From Mangifera indica (taxonomy: Eukaryota > Streptophyta > Magnoliopsida > Sapindales > Anacardiaceae), in assembly GCF_011075055.1 (NCBI RefSeq), contig NC_058147.1, positions 1,488,001 through 1,552,000 on the forward strand: 64,000 nt of DNA, written 5' to 3'. The translations under genes and the position numbers were made by a program. Positions 1 to 9,990 of this stretch are shown here, piece by piece (position 1 is the first letter of the stretch; each line of letters starts with the position of its first letter). The notes under the pieces were generated by a model, which was not told where the DNA came from, searched no databases, and was given only the letters and a program-made list of their open reading frames with translations.

Positions 1-691
1 ACGAGTTCAATGTATCAATATTGTCCAAATTCATATATTCGCTTATCAAATCATCTACCAACTCAGGTTTCTTCTCACTTATCCCTTCTGCATTATTACT
101 TCCATCCTTGGCATTCCACTCGGATACTCGTTTCACCAACTGAATTGGCTTTTCCACATCAGGTATTCCCCTACTCCCTATCGGTATTAATTGAGGTGTC
201 GATTGAATCATTGCAGAAAATCCTAGAGGAATATCACTACTAGATCGCCTATGCCCTTTAGGAGGAGGCAAATTCTCAGCAGCCCTCGAAGCATTGACTC
301 TATTATCAGGAGAAGGGATCAATAAACCATGAGAATTACCAACTGTTTCCTCCATACACATGTTATTCAAAACTGTATCAGACACTGATGATTCACGATA
401 AGTCATAGGATTGTATGAACTCAGCGGAGGCAAACAATCAAACCCGGATGATTGAGATAAAGACCTACAATGGGATGCTCCCCAGTTGGCATTTGAACGA
501 GACCCCATCATCTGTGACTGTGAATACGGCAATGAAAGAGGACTATTTGGGTGTGAAGGAGGTATACCTGATCGCCTGTTGTTCTCAGGACTCATGTTTT
601 GAGACAACTGACCCGCTTGAGTCCCACAATAAACAGGAACATCCAAACTGTTTCTTGCCTTCATGATTGAAGCTGACTCAAGTTTCTGCAT
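1..691 (-). CDS. Group I bZIP transcription factor (bZIP29/bZIP30-like), 5' part, cut by window edge
   Basis: The minus strand is open from an ATG at 691 to the left edge (about 230 residues) with no stop. The translation contains the pieces I associate with the group I bZIP proteins of the bZIP29/bZIP30 (DRINK ME) type: an N-terminal IPPSHPNSPLSLPYSQ stretch, a serine-rich RSLSQSSGFDCLPPLSSY block, the conserved LPPPKGHRRSSSDIPLGF motif (a likely 14-3-3/phosphorylation site) and an acidic ISEYMNLDNIDTLNS motif at the end. The basic region and leucine zipper must lie left of the window, so DNA binding is inferred from the family. The ATG at 691 is the first in frame. The sequence just upstream reads like a 3' splice site (TTTGTTCTAG), so a leader intron ending there is likely. 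Upstream reading frame is open for a while but lacks an ATG. Family role: regulators of cell proliferation and leaf/reproductive development. Confidence 0.8.
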   Translation of the reverse strand, partial: MQKLESASIMKARNSLDVPVYCGTQAGQLSQNMSPENNRRSGIPPSHPNSPLSLPYSQSQMMGSRSNANWGASHCRSLSQSSGFDCLPPLSSYNPMTYRESSVSDTVLNNMCMEETVGNSHGLLIPSPDNRVNASRAAENLPPPKGHRRSSSDIPLGFSAMIQSTPQLIPIGSRGIPDVEKPIQLVKRVSEWNAKDGSNNAEGISEKKPELVDDLISEYMNLDNIDTLNS

Positions 692-2690
692 ACTAGAACA
701 AAGCACACAACTTCCCACTGCCACAATCAATTTTCTAATCTTTATAACAAACCCTAACACCTGAATCGATCAACACTTGAAGAAAAAACGATGCTCGGGA
801 ATCCAAAAAGCCTGTAAAGATTAAAAAAAAAGATTGGCTGTATTGAGAAGCGCAAAATATACTCTGGTTTATTGGGTAGAAAACAAATACAATGAATTAA
901 TACAGAGCAGTGTAGAAGTCCGTACACGGCAAATGAAAGTAAATCTGAGAAATGGAGATTCGTTAACAAAAATATGGCGGTAATCACGCAAATTTACGAA
1001 CATGCCAAAACCAGTAAATATATTTTCTATAAACCTCAAAATTACCGAAATACAAATACAACAGCAACAACACAATCCAATGAGTCTAAGCCTTATGCTT
1101 TGTTCAAGACAAGAAGAGATTTTAAGGTCAGTTAGTGTCGTGGCTCACTTGTAGCTATCCAGATAAAGCCAGCCGCGTACACTGGTTCTTGTCTCCCTTT
1201 CACACCGCCGCTGATTTTTCTGTGTATTTTATTTACATGCATAAAACTGACTGAATTTATATAGTGTAGACTACAATTCCCACCCAAGATTAAGGAAAAT
1301 AATTACCACCCCCTTAATTCTTAAACCATAAATTTTCACCCAAAATCTACTCTAACCATTTTATTTTGTGAAATTAAATATTGTCTTTGATCACAATGCT
1401 AGCAATCTAGTTAGATTTGATGTCAGAATTCCATTAGAAAGATGTAATATTGTTAGATAATGCTTGAAAAATATGTGAGTCGTTGACTCAAATTATTGCA
1501 CAATCTAATAATTAAAGTTATCAATACTATTTTTAAAATGTGATTCGGTAGTTAAAATTACCAAAACTGTATTAGATAAGTATAATCTCAAGATTATGCA
1601 TTTTTCAATGTAATCTCGATCATCTTTTTAAATATGGAAATAAAATAATTTTTAGATTTTTCTATTTTTTTCTAACAAATTTAGATTTTGAGTGAAATTT
1701 TGTGAGTAAGAATTTATGATTTTCCTCTTTTAAAAATATTTTTTACTTTATGATTTGCAAATGAGTTTAGAATTAGAATAAAATTATATGTATAAATATA
1801 TTTACTAATTTACCAATATAAATTGAGGTAACAACGTATAATTAAGTAATTTAAAGTGAGAGAAATTATAAATTATCACTTAACTCAATAATTACGTATT
1901 ATCATGCCAATTTTCATTCTTGAAAATAGATGTAAATATGAATTGAGCCGGACTCAAACACCCAATGGGTGCGGCTTGAGTTTGTTAAGCTAAAATTTTT
2001 GATAGTTTGAGTTTTGATTTGGTCTTTAAGTTCAAAAATAGTTGAAGTTTAACTTAAGTTCATGATTTGAATATAAATCAAATAATAAGTCGAATTCGAA
2101 ATAAATCAATTATACCTCAGATCAGTAGTCAAACAAAGTTGAATCCTCTCTAATTTGAATTTGACTCAGTTTAAAAAATAAATAGACTCTAACAATTTGA
2201 GTTTAACTAGAGTTTAATTTACATGAATTCGAATTACGTTAAGTCTGGAACCAACTTAATTGGGGTCCATCCCTACTTGAAAGTGTGAATTGTGATGTGT
2301 CGGTACAAGTCTTACATGGAAATTAAAGTGTAAAAGTGAGATTAGACCAAAAGGCTTTGATTTCATGCTGAGTACACTTGGACAAATTGGAATTTTCTCT
2401 GGTCAAAATCAGATTACTTTGGTTAAAGGTGCATTATAACAATGTTACCATCCAACTTTGAAATTATCAATGGCATTCACCGCAACAAATCTACTCTATT
2501 ATTATTAATCATGAATTGTAAGTTTAAAGCCTTAAGAGTGATCATGGATCTCGCCTTAACACAAGCGTTCCAGCGTCAAGTCCAGTCTAGTCCAAATCAC
2601 ATTGTTTTTTTTATTTTGACTGATGCGGCCTGCCCCAAGTTTGGAGCCGCAACAACACTGTGACCAACGTGGTAACATGGCCTCAAAGCC
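692..2690. other. Leader/promoter of the bZIP gene and AT-rich spacer
   Basis: Positions 692 to about 1200 probably hold the 5' leader and promoter of the minus-strand bZIP gene; I see no convincing TATA box. From about 1260 to 2690 the DNA is AT-rich and non-coding. It contains a probable hAT-type MITE at 1927-2275 and a diverged palindromic stretch near 1790-1910. The short open frames here (for example 754-1075 and 2442-2663) have no recognisable protein character. Confidence 0.6.
1927..2275. mobile_element. Probable hAT-type MITE with imperfect 8-bp target duplication
   Basis: The element begins TAGATGTAAATATG and ends GGGGTCCATCCCTA, whose reverse complement is TAGGGATGGACCCC, so the termini are loosely inverted. 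The flanks are CTTGAAAA (1919-1926) and CTTGAAAG (2276-2283), seven of eight bases identical, which fits an 8-bp hAT target-site duplication. The inside is AT-rich with many GAGTT/AACTC motifs and no coding capacity. It looks like an older relative of the better preserved element at 13604-13863. Confidence 0.45.
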
Positions 2691-2765
2691 GAAACCCTAA
2701 CCCTAACCCTAACCCAAACCCTTCTTTCCAACTTATAAAAGGAGGAGGCGTTCATCTCATCCCCA
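2690..2765 (+). promoter_or_regulatory. Telo-box array and TATA box of the snoRNA cluster promoter
   Basis: Four CCCTAA-type repeats run from about 2692 to 2716, followed by AAACCC and then a TATA box (CTTATAAAAG, about 2732-2741). A second AAACCCTAAT motif lies at 2766-2775 close to the expected start site. Telo boxes (AAACCCTA) near a TATA box are known to mark plant promoters for ribosomal proteins and for snoRNA genes. The C/D snoRNA units start about 100 bases downstream, so this is most simply the Pol II promoter of the cluster. Confidence 0.7.
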
Positions 2766-2834
2766 AAACCCTAATCTCTAAACGCCGTAGCTCTATTCTC
2801 TAAGTAATTATCTTTTTTCTTTCTATTGGATTCT

Positions 2835-2939
2835 GAGGAGGCCAAATGATGAATATGCCGAATGGTTGAATGCCCAGACTTCGCTTTGGGCATTATGATT
2901 CCTCTTTTGTTATTGAATAGGAAGATCTGATGCCTCTTC
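2835..2939 (+). ncRNA. C/D-box snoRNA, unit 1 (target uncertain)
   Basis: Box C (ATGATGA) is at 2846-2852 and box D (CTGA) at 2927-2930. The ends form a terminal stem: GAGGAGGC (2835-2842) pairs with GCCTCTTC (2932-2939), eight pairs including one G-U. Inside lies an extra 8-bp hairpin, AATGCCCA (2869-2876) with TGGGCATT (2887-2894), and a weak C'-like TTATGAT near 2893-2899. The 9 bases ATAGGAAGA upstream of box D are complementary to the UCUUCCUAU of 25S rRNA (in the ..GGCUCUUCCUAUCAUU.. segment), but base -1 is unpaired and the match is short, so the target is tentative. It is the first unit of the cluster. Confidence 0.72.
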
Positions 2940-2989
2940 TCTATTGAAGTTTCATTCATCTATTTTTTCTCTTTGTTTTTGGTTTGTGT

Positions 2990-3066
2990 GTGTGGATGAG
3001 GAGAAAGCTTTATACAGTTATCCCTGTCTGATTTATGGGTGCTGATATTTGGTTAAAATCTGACAC
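2990..3066 (+). ncRNA. C/D-box snoRNA, unit 2 (25S rRNA guide; paralogue of unit 4)
   Basis: Box D' (CTGA, 3028-3031) is preceded by ACAGTTATCCCTGT (3014-3027), complementary in 13 of 14 positions to ACAGGGAUAACUGG of 25S rRNA, in the peptidyl-transferase domain. The base five upstream of D' points to 2'-O-methylation of the second G of the GGG. Box D is CTGA at 3060-3063. Box C (..GGATGA, about 2994-2999) is degenerate and the terminal stem is short (GTGT/ACAC). The unit aligns with unit 4 over its 5' half. From memory this guide corresponds to the yeast snR38 site, which should be checked. Confidence 0.72.
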
Positions 3067-3120
3067 TTTTTTTCCAAAATTCTCTTGTTAATATCAATTT
3101 TATATTTTCAATTCTTAAAC

Positions 3121-3210
3121 GGAGCCAATGATGACGTTTTTGAATGAGACACTGAAATGCTACTTGCATTCAATGTTGAATTTTTATGAACTAGGACGGT
3201 CTGAGGCTTT
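3121..3210 (+). ncRNA. C/D-box snoRNA, unit 3 (18S rRNA guide)
   Basis: Box C ATGATGA lies at 3128-3134 and box D CTGA at 3201-3204, closed by GAGCC (3122-3126) pairing with GGCTT (3205-3209), one G-U. A CTGA at 3152-3155 is a good D' box and TTATGAA near 3184-3190 a degenerate C' box. The 11 bases ACTAGGACGGT directly before box D are perfectly complementary to ACCGUCCUAGU of 18S rRNA (in ..CAGAUACCGUCCUAGUCUC..). The base five upstream of box D points to the U after ACCG. I could not assign a target to the D' guide. Confidence 0.82.
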
Positions 3211-3265
3211 TCTGGTGTTTTCTTTTCCTTTGAATATTAAATTTCGATAATATTTTCTGGGTTCC

Positions 3266-3354
3266 CAGTGTTTTTGGGTGATGAGAACATATATATTACA
3301 GTTATCCCTGGCTGATTAATTGTGATGACAATATGTGATCTGACATAAACACTG
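3266..3354 (+). ncRNA. C/D-box snoRNA, unit 4 (25S rRNA guide; paralogue of unit 2)
   Basis: All four boxes are canonical: C GTGATGA (3278-3284), D' CTGA (3312-3315), C' GTGATGA (3322-3328), D CTGA (3340-3343). The ends pair perfectly over eight bases, CAGTGTTT (3266-3273) with AAACACTG (3347-3354). The D' guide ACAGTTATCCCTG is the same as in unit 2 and is complementary to 25S CAGGGAUAACUGG. The last base before D' is G here and T in unit 2, so only unit 2 pairs at that position. The D guide (AATATGTGAT) differs from that of unit 2 and has no target I recognise. Confidence 0.82.
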
Positions 3355-4071
3355 TAAAATTTTCGGTCGTTTCGACAATGGTACTGGAAGAAGTTAACTA
3401 TTCATCGTAGAATTCTGGGGGTTTAATGGGATCGGAGATAAGTCTAGATATTGAACTTTCTAATTGGGAAATGGTAGCCATCCGAATTGTTTGCTTGCCG
3501 GACGGAAATCAAGGCTGTGTTCGAATTAAGAGTGGGTTTTTTTTTTTTTTTTTTTTTATAAATGAGTTTGAGGTTTTTAGCATTTCACTTTGAACGAACT
3601 TATAGAGTCTCTGATTTTTTTGTGGATTCAAGCTTGGATGGCTCTTGCAATGTTTTTCTTAATCATATATAATATGTTGAATAGACCCTACTACATATTA
3701 GTAAATCTGACAATTCATATTACTGAATTGAATTCGTGTCGAGACCCTACTGCATATTGGGATCGACATATAAGTTACACGACCCTCTACATGCATCTTT
3801 AGCTACAGAGGCAGATTTTATAACTGACTAATGTTAAGGAACTTAAACTAGCCAATAAGAAAGCACAAACTACCCTGATTCTCATTTAAACCGTCTGCTT
3901 ACTCATATTTATCACGAAGCACCAAAAATGTTGACAAAAGATTAAAAGGAAATCGAAAAGTGAGACAATCTATTCATGTATTTCAATAATTTTGCCTCCG
4001 ATCCGACCCATTAACTATCATTTTAGCAACATAGATTTTGTTATTACCTCCGTAGCAAAATTTCTTAAAAT
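3355..4071. other. Spacer between the snoRNA cluster and the BPC gene
   Basis: This AT-rich stretch has a T tract at about 3537-3558 and no convincing gene. It holds the 3' end of the snoRNA transcript and the 3' untranslated end of the converging BPC gene. I saw no fifth unit with paired C and D boxes. Confidence 0.5.
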
Positions 4072-5235
4072 CTACTTGATTGTGATGTAGCGATTTGTTC
4101 CATGCTTGGCCCAATGGTCCTTGAGATCAACTGGCCTTGACAGATCATGGCCTTCAGCAGCTAGTCGAGTAAGCAGCTTGTTGAATGCACTTCCACTCAT
4201 CTTCCGGCCACCTATTCGGGCATGCCGCTTGTTTGGCACAGCTGGTAGGGGGTACATGGACAAGGAGGTTGTGCAGCATGCAGACTGCCATCCCCCACTA
4301 CCCCATTTGTAACACTGCCTTAGCGACCCAGTGCAGGAGCATACAGGTGCTGGCATGGTGGTTTCATCAAATGTAACTTGGTTCAATCCCAGGACCTGAC
4401 CCTTCCAATCAGACTTTGACGTTGCCAAATGTTTGTTTACATCGTCTCCTCCATCCAAATCTTGCACACTCTTCCACTCTTGTTGCTTCCCAAACACAAT
4501 ATTATTCAGGTCTTCAGTTTCCCTCTTAATCTTCCGTGGGGATTTTGATGTCTTCTTACTAGGTGGCATCACCCTGGCCTCCTTTGCTCGTTTAACCCGT
4601 CGTGGCTTTCCAGTCTCAGTAGCACCAGTAGACATGGGGTTGCCACCACTTGTATGAATCTCTCTTGCACCATATGCAGCTTCAGTTGTGTGGGGCAGGT
4701 AATGTGTAAACTGCTGTGGCTGGTGTATGTGCTTCACCCCACGAGCAATTTGGCATCCTGGTGGACATGAGGACATACTACCACTGTTTAAAGAATTTTC
4801 TTGATACTGAAGACTTGCAATGGCATTGTCTCGTTCTAACATAGCATTGTTACGTTCAGCAATAGCTGTATCTCGCTGCAGGAATGCCATGTCTCGTTCT
4901 GCAATGGCTGCCTTTTTCTCTGAGAGGGCTAAATTTCTTTCTTGTATGGCTGCATCTCTCTCAGCCATAATGGCCATTATCTGTTTCATTGTTGGTTGAT
5001 GATGCGCAAACCACTGTTATAACACCAGTGCAATAATAATCATCAGATACAGACTTTACATGAAAAAATCTTCTCAAAGCAATTGTATTGGTGACCAAAG
5101 AAATTCTTATATTTGTTAATTCACACTGTTCAACTTTTAATTTCCCACAGTACTGCTAGTAAATACCTGGCCCTGAGCTGCCTTATACTGCTCTGCTTTA
5201 TGTCTCCCGTTTTCACGATGCCCACCGTCATCCAT
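4072..5235 (-). CDS. BPC: Class II BASIC PENTACYSTEINE (GAGA-binding) transcription factor
   Basis: Two coding exons: 5235-5167 ([23 protein letters not shown], 23 residues) and 5013-4072, joined across a 153-base GT-AG intron, giving 336 residues. This equals the length and end-to-end layout of Arabidopsis BPC4/BPC6. The N-terminal half is a coiled coil of [14 protein letters not shown]-type repeats, followed by the SCPPGCQ motif and a basic nuclear-localisation stretch ([13 protein letters not shown]). The C-terminal DNA-binding domain carries the five conserved cysteines ([11 protein letters not shown] and SACC) and ends in the family signature [16 protein letters not shown] proteins bind GA/TC-rich repeats and recruit Polycomb components to homeotic and hormone genes. 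The longest single frame would start at an internal Met at 4989; the upstream exon gives the true start. A leader intron is indicated by a donor (CTG|GTAAG) at 7034/7033. Confidence 0.93.
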
Positions 5236-7250
5236 TTGATATGCAAATTAATTCAAGATGGGAAATGCACAATGTGGAAAGATGCTTGGACAATTAAACA
5301 TCATAATCTTTCATGGCTACATATCCTGCATCAAAAGAGGGAAACTAAAAAAGAAGTAAAGGGAAAACTATTACTGAAAACAACCACTGCATGAAGATGG
5401 GCTTGAACGCTGTAGCAAAGCCTTAAAATGAATTAAAGGATATACAATTATAAGAATAAAATTCACAGCCAAACTAGCGGAAGCACAACTGCTTAAGCAA
5501 ATTAAAGGCACTGATAGGTCAAACAAAAGAATGAACAATTCAAACATCATAACATCCTTTTGCAGCTGAAGAGAAGCCAATATCTCTCACGCATGAGCAG
5601 CTGTATTAGTTAGACGTAAAAGTGTTGGGACAAGGTCTGAAAGGTTATAAGACTGAATTAATGAACCCCAAGAATATTTGCGAGTTTAGAATGGGAGGGC
5701 TGGAAACCTCAATAGATTAGCCCCAATAGTTTCTCTATAAGATGAAAAAAAAATTAATTGAAAAATTGCAAGCAAAAGTAATGTTAGATCATGAAACAGA
5801 AACATCGCTATCAGTAATTCTTAACTTCGATGACAAAACAAAACTTCAGGAAGTAAGCATTACACCTGCCATATACTAGCAGCAGAGTGATACAAACATA
5901 CATAGTAAGTTTTATTCTATTTGAAACAAGAAGAATCTACCTGAAATTGCATAAACTACAGGTTTGATTGGGTCTTCTCTCATAGTCCTGCTCATGTTAA
6001 TTCAGTAATCAGTAATCAATCAAAAACCTCACTGACTTTGGTTCCATCCAGGAATTTAAGAAAACAAAATTATTAAACAGAGCACTACTTTTCATATGGT
6101 TTTCCATATTATGTATAGGCACACTGTTTTAATCATCTTGAAAAATGGGTCCAAAGCTTGCAGGGTTATAGCCACAAGCATTAAGAAATGAATAAAAAAG
6201 GAGGTTCAAAATCCACACAAAAGCGAAAATATACAGAGAGAATCACATGATGCTTTGTTGTCATGTTATTGCACAATCACCATCCCAAAATGCAGCTATA
6301 AAGTTCTAGGAGCTCATTCTTGAAGATTGTCAATTATGTCCAATTATATTCTACGAAAGCCCTGAAACTTGATGATTTAGAATTCATCTGATAATATTGC
6401 AAACACAATTAACTAATTCTTTTTTACCATTTTCTGATTCTCATCCTTCTTTCGGGAATCAGTTCTCGTGCCAAATTCTTTATTTCCAACATTAATAGTA
6501 TCCCCAGGAAGTTAAACACAATACCTCAAGCACTATATTGATCTCAACAAGCCTAGGATAAAAAGCATTTGCCAACTAGTCGCTATGAACAAACCAAGCA
6601 TACATGTTTCACCTCTAACCAGAAATAAACTAGAGATCCCAAACTCTCTTCTAGTCAAACACTAAAAGTGACACTAATCCTTGCTTCCTTAGCTTCACCC
6701 AATGACTTGAATTTCAAAATCACCAACCCAACCATCTAAAATGACCCCCTTTCCACCACTGTCCCCAAAACAGCAGAAATAAAATATAAAAGAGCAGTAG
6801 GTTTAAGCCAGCTAAAGCAAGCTTCACTTACATACACAGAAACACACACACGCGCGCGCGCGCACAGAAACCAAAACAGTAAAACAAGTCAACATTAGTT
6901 GAAATATACAGTACAACCCACTTTTAAAGAATCAAAAACAGATAGATAAGAATGATCAATTACTTAAAAACTGAATACATAAAATAAAAAAAATAAAAAA
7001 TGATAGAAATAGAGAGAGGAAATAGAAACTTACCAGTAAAAGAAGCAGAAAGAAAGAACCCTGATTGGGAAGAAGATGAAATACTTGTGGAACAGAAAGA
7101 GAGAGAAAGGTGAGAGAATTTTCGACTTTATGTCTTTGGTTAGGTATTTACTTCGTTTTCTCTTCATAAGTCATCAATGTACTGTTTTCATTTTTAATTT
7201 AATATTTTATATCCGTCTCCTCTGATCCTCTCCCAATTAAAGTAACACTC
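5236..7250 (-). other. 5' leader, leader introns and promoter of the BPC gene
   Basis: No coding exon is visible. A splice donor on the minus strand (ACTG|GTAAG, exon edge 7034) marks a 5' untranslated exon at about 7034-7150, rich in GA/TC (AGAGAGAGAAAGG near 7099-7112), possibly itself a BPC-binding sequence. The 1.8 kb from 5236 to 7033 would be leader intron and any further untranslated exons. A CA/CG microsatellite lies at 6842-6866. Confidence 0.5.
6842..6866. repeat. (CA)n(CG)n microsatellite
   Basis: A run of four to five CA dinucleotides passes directly into six CG dinucleotides. It lies inside the presumed leader intron of the BPC gene. Alternating purine-pyrimidine DNA of this type can adopt Z-form; no function is implied. 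Confidence 0.85.
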
Positions 7251-7995
7251 AAGTTACTGCTGGTGTAAGGAAGTATTGACACCGTGAACAAGTTTTGTTG
7301 GTTGCGTGGGGTGTGGAGCGGCGAATGGGCCATCTCCCATCTACGAACTCTGTTCTAACCGTCCAATGTGGGAGGTGCCTCGAGATTCCTGTACCGTGGA
7401 CGGGTCTGATTGCTTTTAGTTTTTGTATTAATGGGTTGGGCGTGGATAAAAAAGACAAAGATAATGCGCGTTTCATTTTCATGGGCTCTGTTTATTTGGT
7501 GTCTGGCTTTGATGTACTTGAGCTCAGACTTTACAGTAAACATCATGGCATGCCAAGGGGTAAATCCCACCGAATAAAAAACAGGGATGTATTCCCCCTC
7601 TTACAACTTGTGATCTTCTTTTAAAGTTATTATTCCTCATTCAAGTGAATTTAAGTTCAAATTATTGAATAATACAACATCAATTTTTCTTATTTAATTT
7701 TATCTATATAAATTAATAGAAATTTAATATAATTAAGTGATTTTAAATTAAAAATAAATAAATAATTAAAACATTCATTCACATTTTTTATGAATAAAAT
7801 TAGTAAAAAAGGTTAATAAGTGTAACAATTATTCGGTTCAATTAGAACAGCACCCAAATGCAACCTCTAATGAAAGTATTAGACTGTCTCCCACGAGCAT
7901 TTCTCTTTCTTTATTAACTTCACTGCACCGTAACATCTCAAGCTAAACTTGATCTAAAACCTTAATTCATGCTCACCTTTATCTCGACACTTGAC
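7251..7995. other. AT-rich spacer, no gene seen
   Basis: A 109-codon open frame on the plus strand (7295-7624) overlaps two opposite-strand frames and shows no protein family character, so I do not call it. The stretch contains the 3' end of the minus-strand gene at 7996-9990. Confidence 0.5.
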
Positions 7996-9990
7996 TTACC
8001 AAGAATGAGTACCAATTACAGTGAGAAGGGCACCTGTACACCACTGCAAAACAAATTTTTATCAGAACTGTATGACTTAGTGAGAAAAATATCTGAAACT
8101 ACGAGTTCTTTGGTCGCAAGGTAATGCTGCAATATGATGTTGTAAAACAAATTTAAAATCAAATACTGGGAGAGACTGATGCTGTCCTACACATGAATAT
8201 AAAATCTAAAGTTTATACAACCAAGGACATTGGCTATCTTCTTTAACTCAAGTTAATACAAAGTAAATTTTTCCTTGCATGTCTTCTGTAAACTCAAGTC
8301 AGTGTTTTTCCTTGCATGGCTACCATGATTACATACCAGCCATACTGATGAAACCAAGGCAAATAGATTTTCTCCCTCAATTTTGTTACTCCTAGAAACA
8401 TCATACAGTGTGGAATTTACCAGTGCTACTTACCCTTGTTTACTTGTAAACCAACCCATATACACACACTTTTCAGTTCTGCATTTTACAAAACCAAGTT
8501 TGCAATTTGAAATCGTCTTCTACCACATGTAGAGGTAATCAATAATTCATGCTCAGATCATTAACAATTGAAGAAACAATCATGCGCCGAGTACATTGAC
8601 TTTTACAGAAAATATTTTTGAAAAAGAACAAGCAAAATCACATTTTCATGAAGCAGGAGAATCCTTTTAAGATCTAAATAGATCAATACATTCAAATGGT
8701 CAAAGATTCCAAACTCAATCAATCACATAGTCCAATTGTTACCTGAAACGGTAATGGTTCCCTGAACAAAAATAATCCAGCTAGACCAGAAGAGAAGAAG
8801 TTAGCAGCAAAGTTTGTGACCGTTGCCTGTAGGGAAGAGAGGGCTTTAGGACTGTTGACATAACAAACAACCCCACATTGTTATATATTAAACACCATGA
8901 CCGGTCCATACCGGATAAGCTGTTAAGTACAAGAGGTGTGCGTAGAATAACATGAAACAAAAACTATAAAAATTTCAACGAAGAAGAAGATAGAGAGAAA
9001 GAAAAGGCTTAACTTGAAATGGAACCAACATATTGACAAAGAAAATGAACAAAGCAAAAAAAAAAAAAAAAAAAAAAGGAAGGAAGGAAGAAAGAAAACA
9101 AACTGGGCAAACATGTATAAAACATGTTTTTATGATCCCGAATGCAGATTTGGTTAATACATCGAAAAGTATGGTTTTTGATGTGAGATTCTTATGGCTT
9201 TGGGCTTCTCAATCTATATCGTTAACTTTTAAGATATGGTTCTCTCAATATTTGTTCGAGTTTAGTAATCGTATGTTCAATCCTAAGAATAAGATATAAA
9301 ATTTAAATTTTATATTGGAAAGTATGAATTTTTGATATAAAGTTTATATGGCCTTGAGGTGTGAGTTTCGAAGGTTTCGTATCACTTGAGAGAACATAGA
9401 GAAATGCCTTGGATGCTGCATTACAAGCATGTGTTCTGCTTCAGAAACAGTACTTCAACACGGAACTTGTAAATTCATAACAGAAAACTTGTAAACGCAA
9501 AATGTGAAACTTGATATATACACTGTTACATGGCTGTTTCATAGCCACAGCCTAATTAAGCAAGGACTACTGAGCTAGTCTAGCAGGAAGCTTTGAATTA
9601 AAACTTGAAACAAACAGCCGCCACGCACAAATAATGGCCTCGATGAATAAAAGACCACACCACTGGCCAAACGAAGAAGATCATTTACTACAAATTTACC
9701 ATACGCATGTGGATTTTAAAATTCCTCTACAAGGATCCAATTTGAAGAAATATTAAAAATAGGATGTTCTTTCTAAGTTCTAACAATTACAAGCTAAAAT
9801 CGACAACGCGGATTACAGGGTGGGACAATTTTTAATTGGTGAACAATAATAACGTCAGTTGGTGTGAGGATCGGCAGATGAGAAAAAGAGCAACCTGAGA
9901 TGAAAAGAGCTTAGCGGATATGGCAGCCCGAGCAGCATTTAGTCCGCCAAGACTGCCCATGAATATCCTCTGCTCATTTTTCCAATCCAT
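7996..9990 (-). CDS. Small TMEM42/EamA-like membrane protein, short or incomplete gene
   Basis: Three exons can be read: 9990-9895 (MDWKNEQRIFMGSLGG.., 32 codons), 8826-8743 (ATVTNFAANFFSSGLAGLF.., 28 codons) and 8043-7996 (WCTGALLTVIGTHSW, stop). All are in phase 0 with good borders (CAG|GTTGCT, CCTACAG|GCA, CAG|GTAACA, TTTGCAG|TGG), giving 75 residues. Exons 2 and 3 resemble the last two helices of TMEM42/EamA-type transporters. A family member would be about twice as long, with a further pair of helices just before 'ATVTNFAAN'; I could not find that exon in the 1.07-kb first intron. The stop codon overlaps a perfect donor (TTG|GTAAGT), so a further 3' exon is possible. Either the gene is a truncated relic or an exon escaped my reading. 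An in-frame stop upstream of 9990 supports that start. Confidence 0.5.

Noticed and set aside
2690..2720. Interstitial telomere or chromosome fusion point
   Set aside because: Only four perfect CCCTAA units, non-plant unit length, and placed exactly where a telo-box promoter element is expected.
7295..7624. 109-codon open frame on the plus strand
   Set aside because: Random-looking composition, overlaps open frames on the other strand, no domain and no promoter or splice context.
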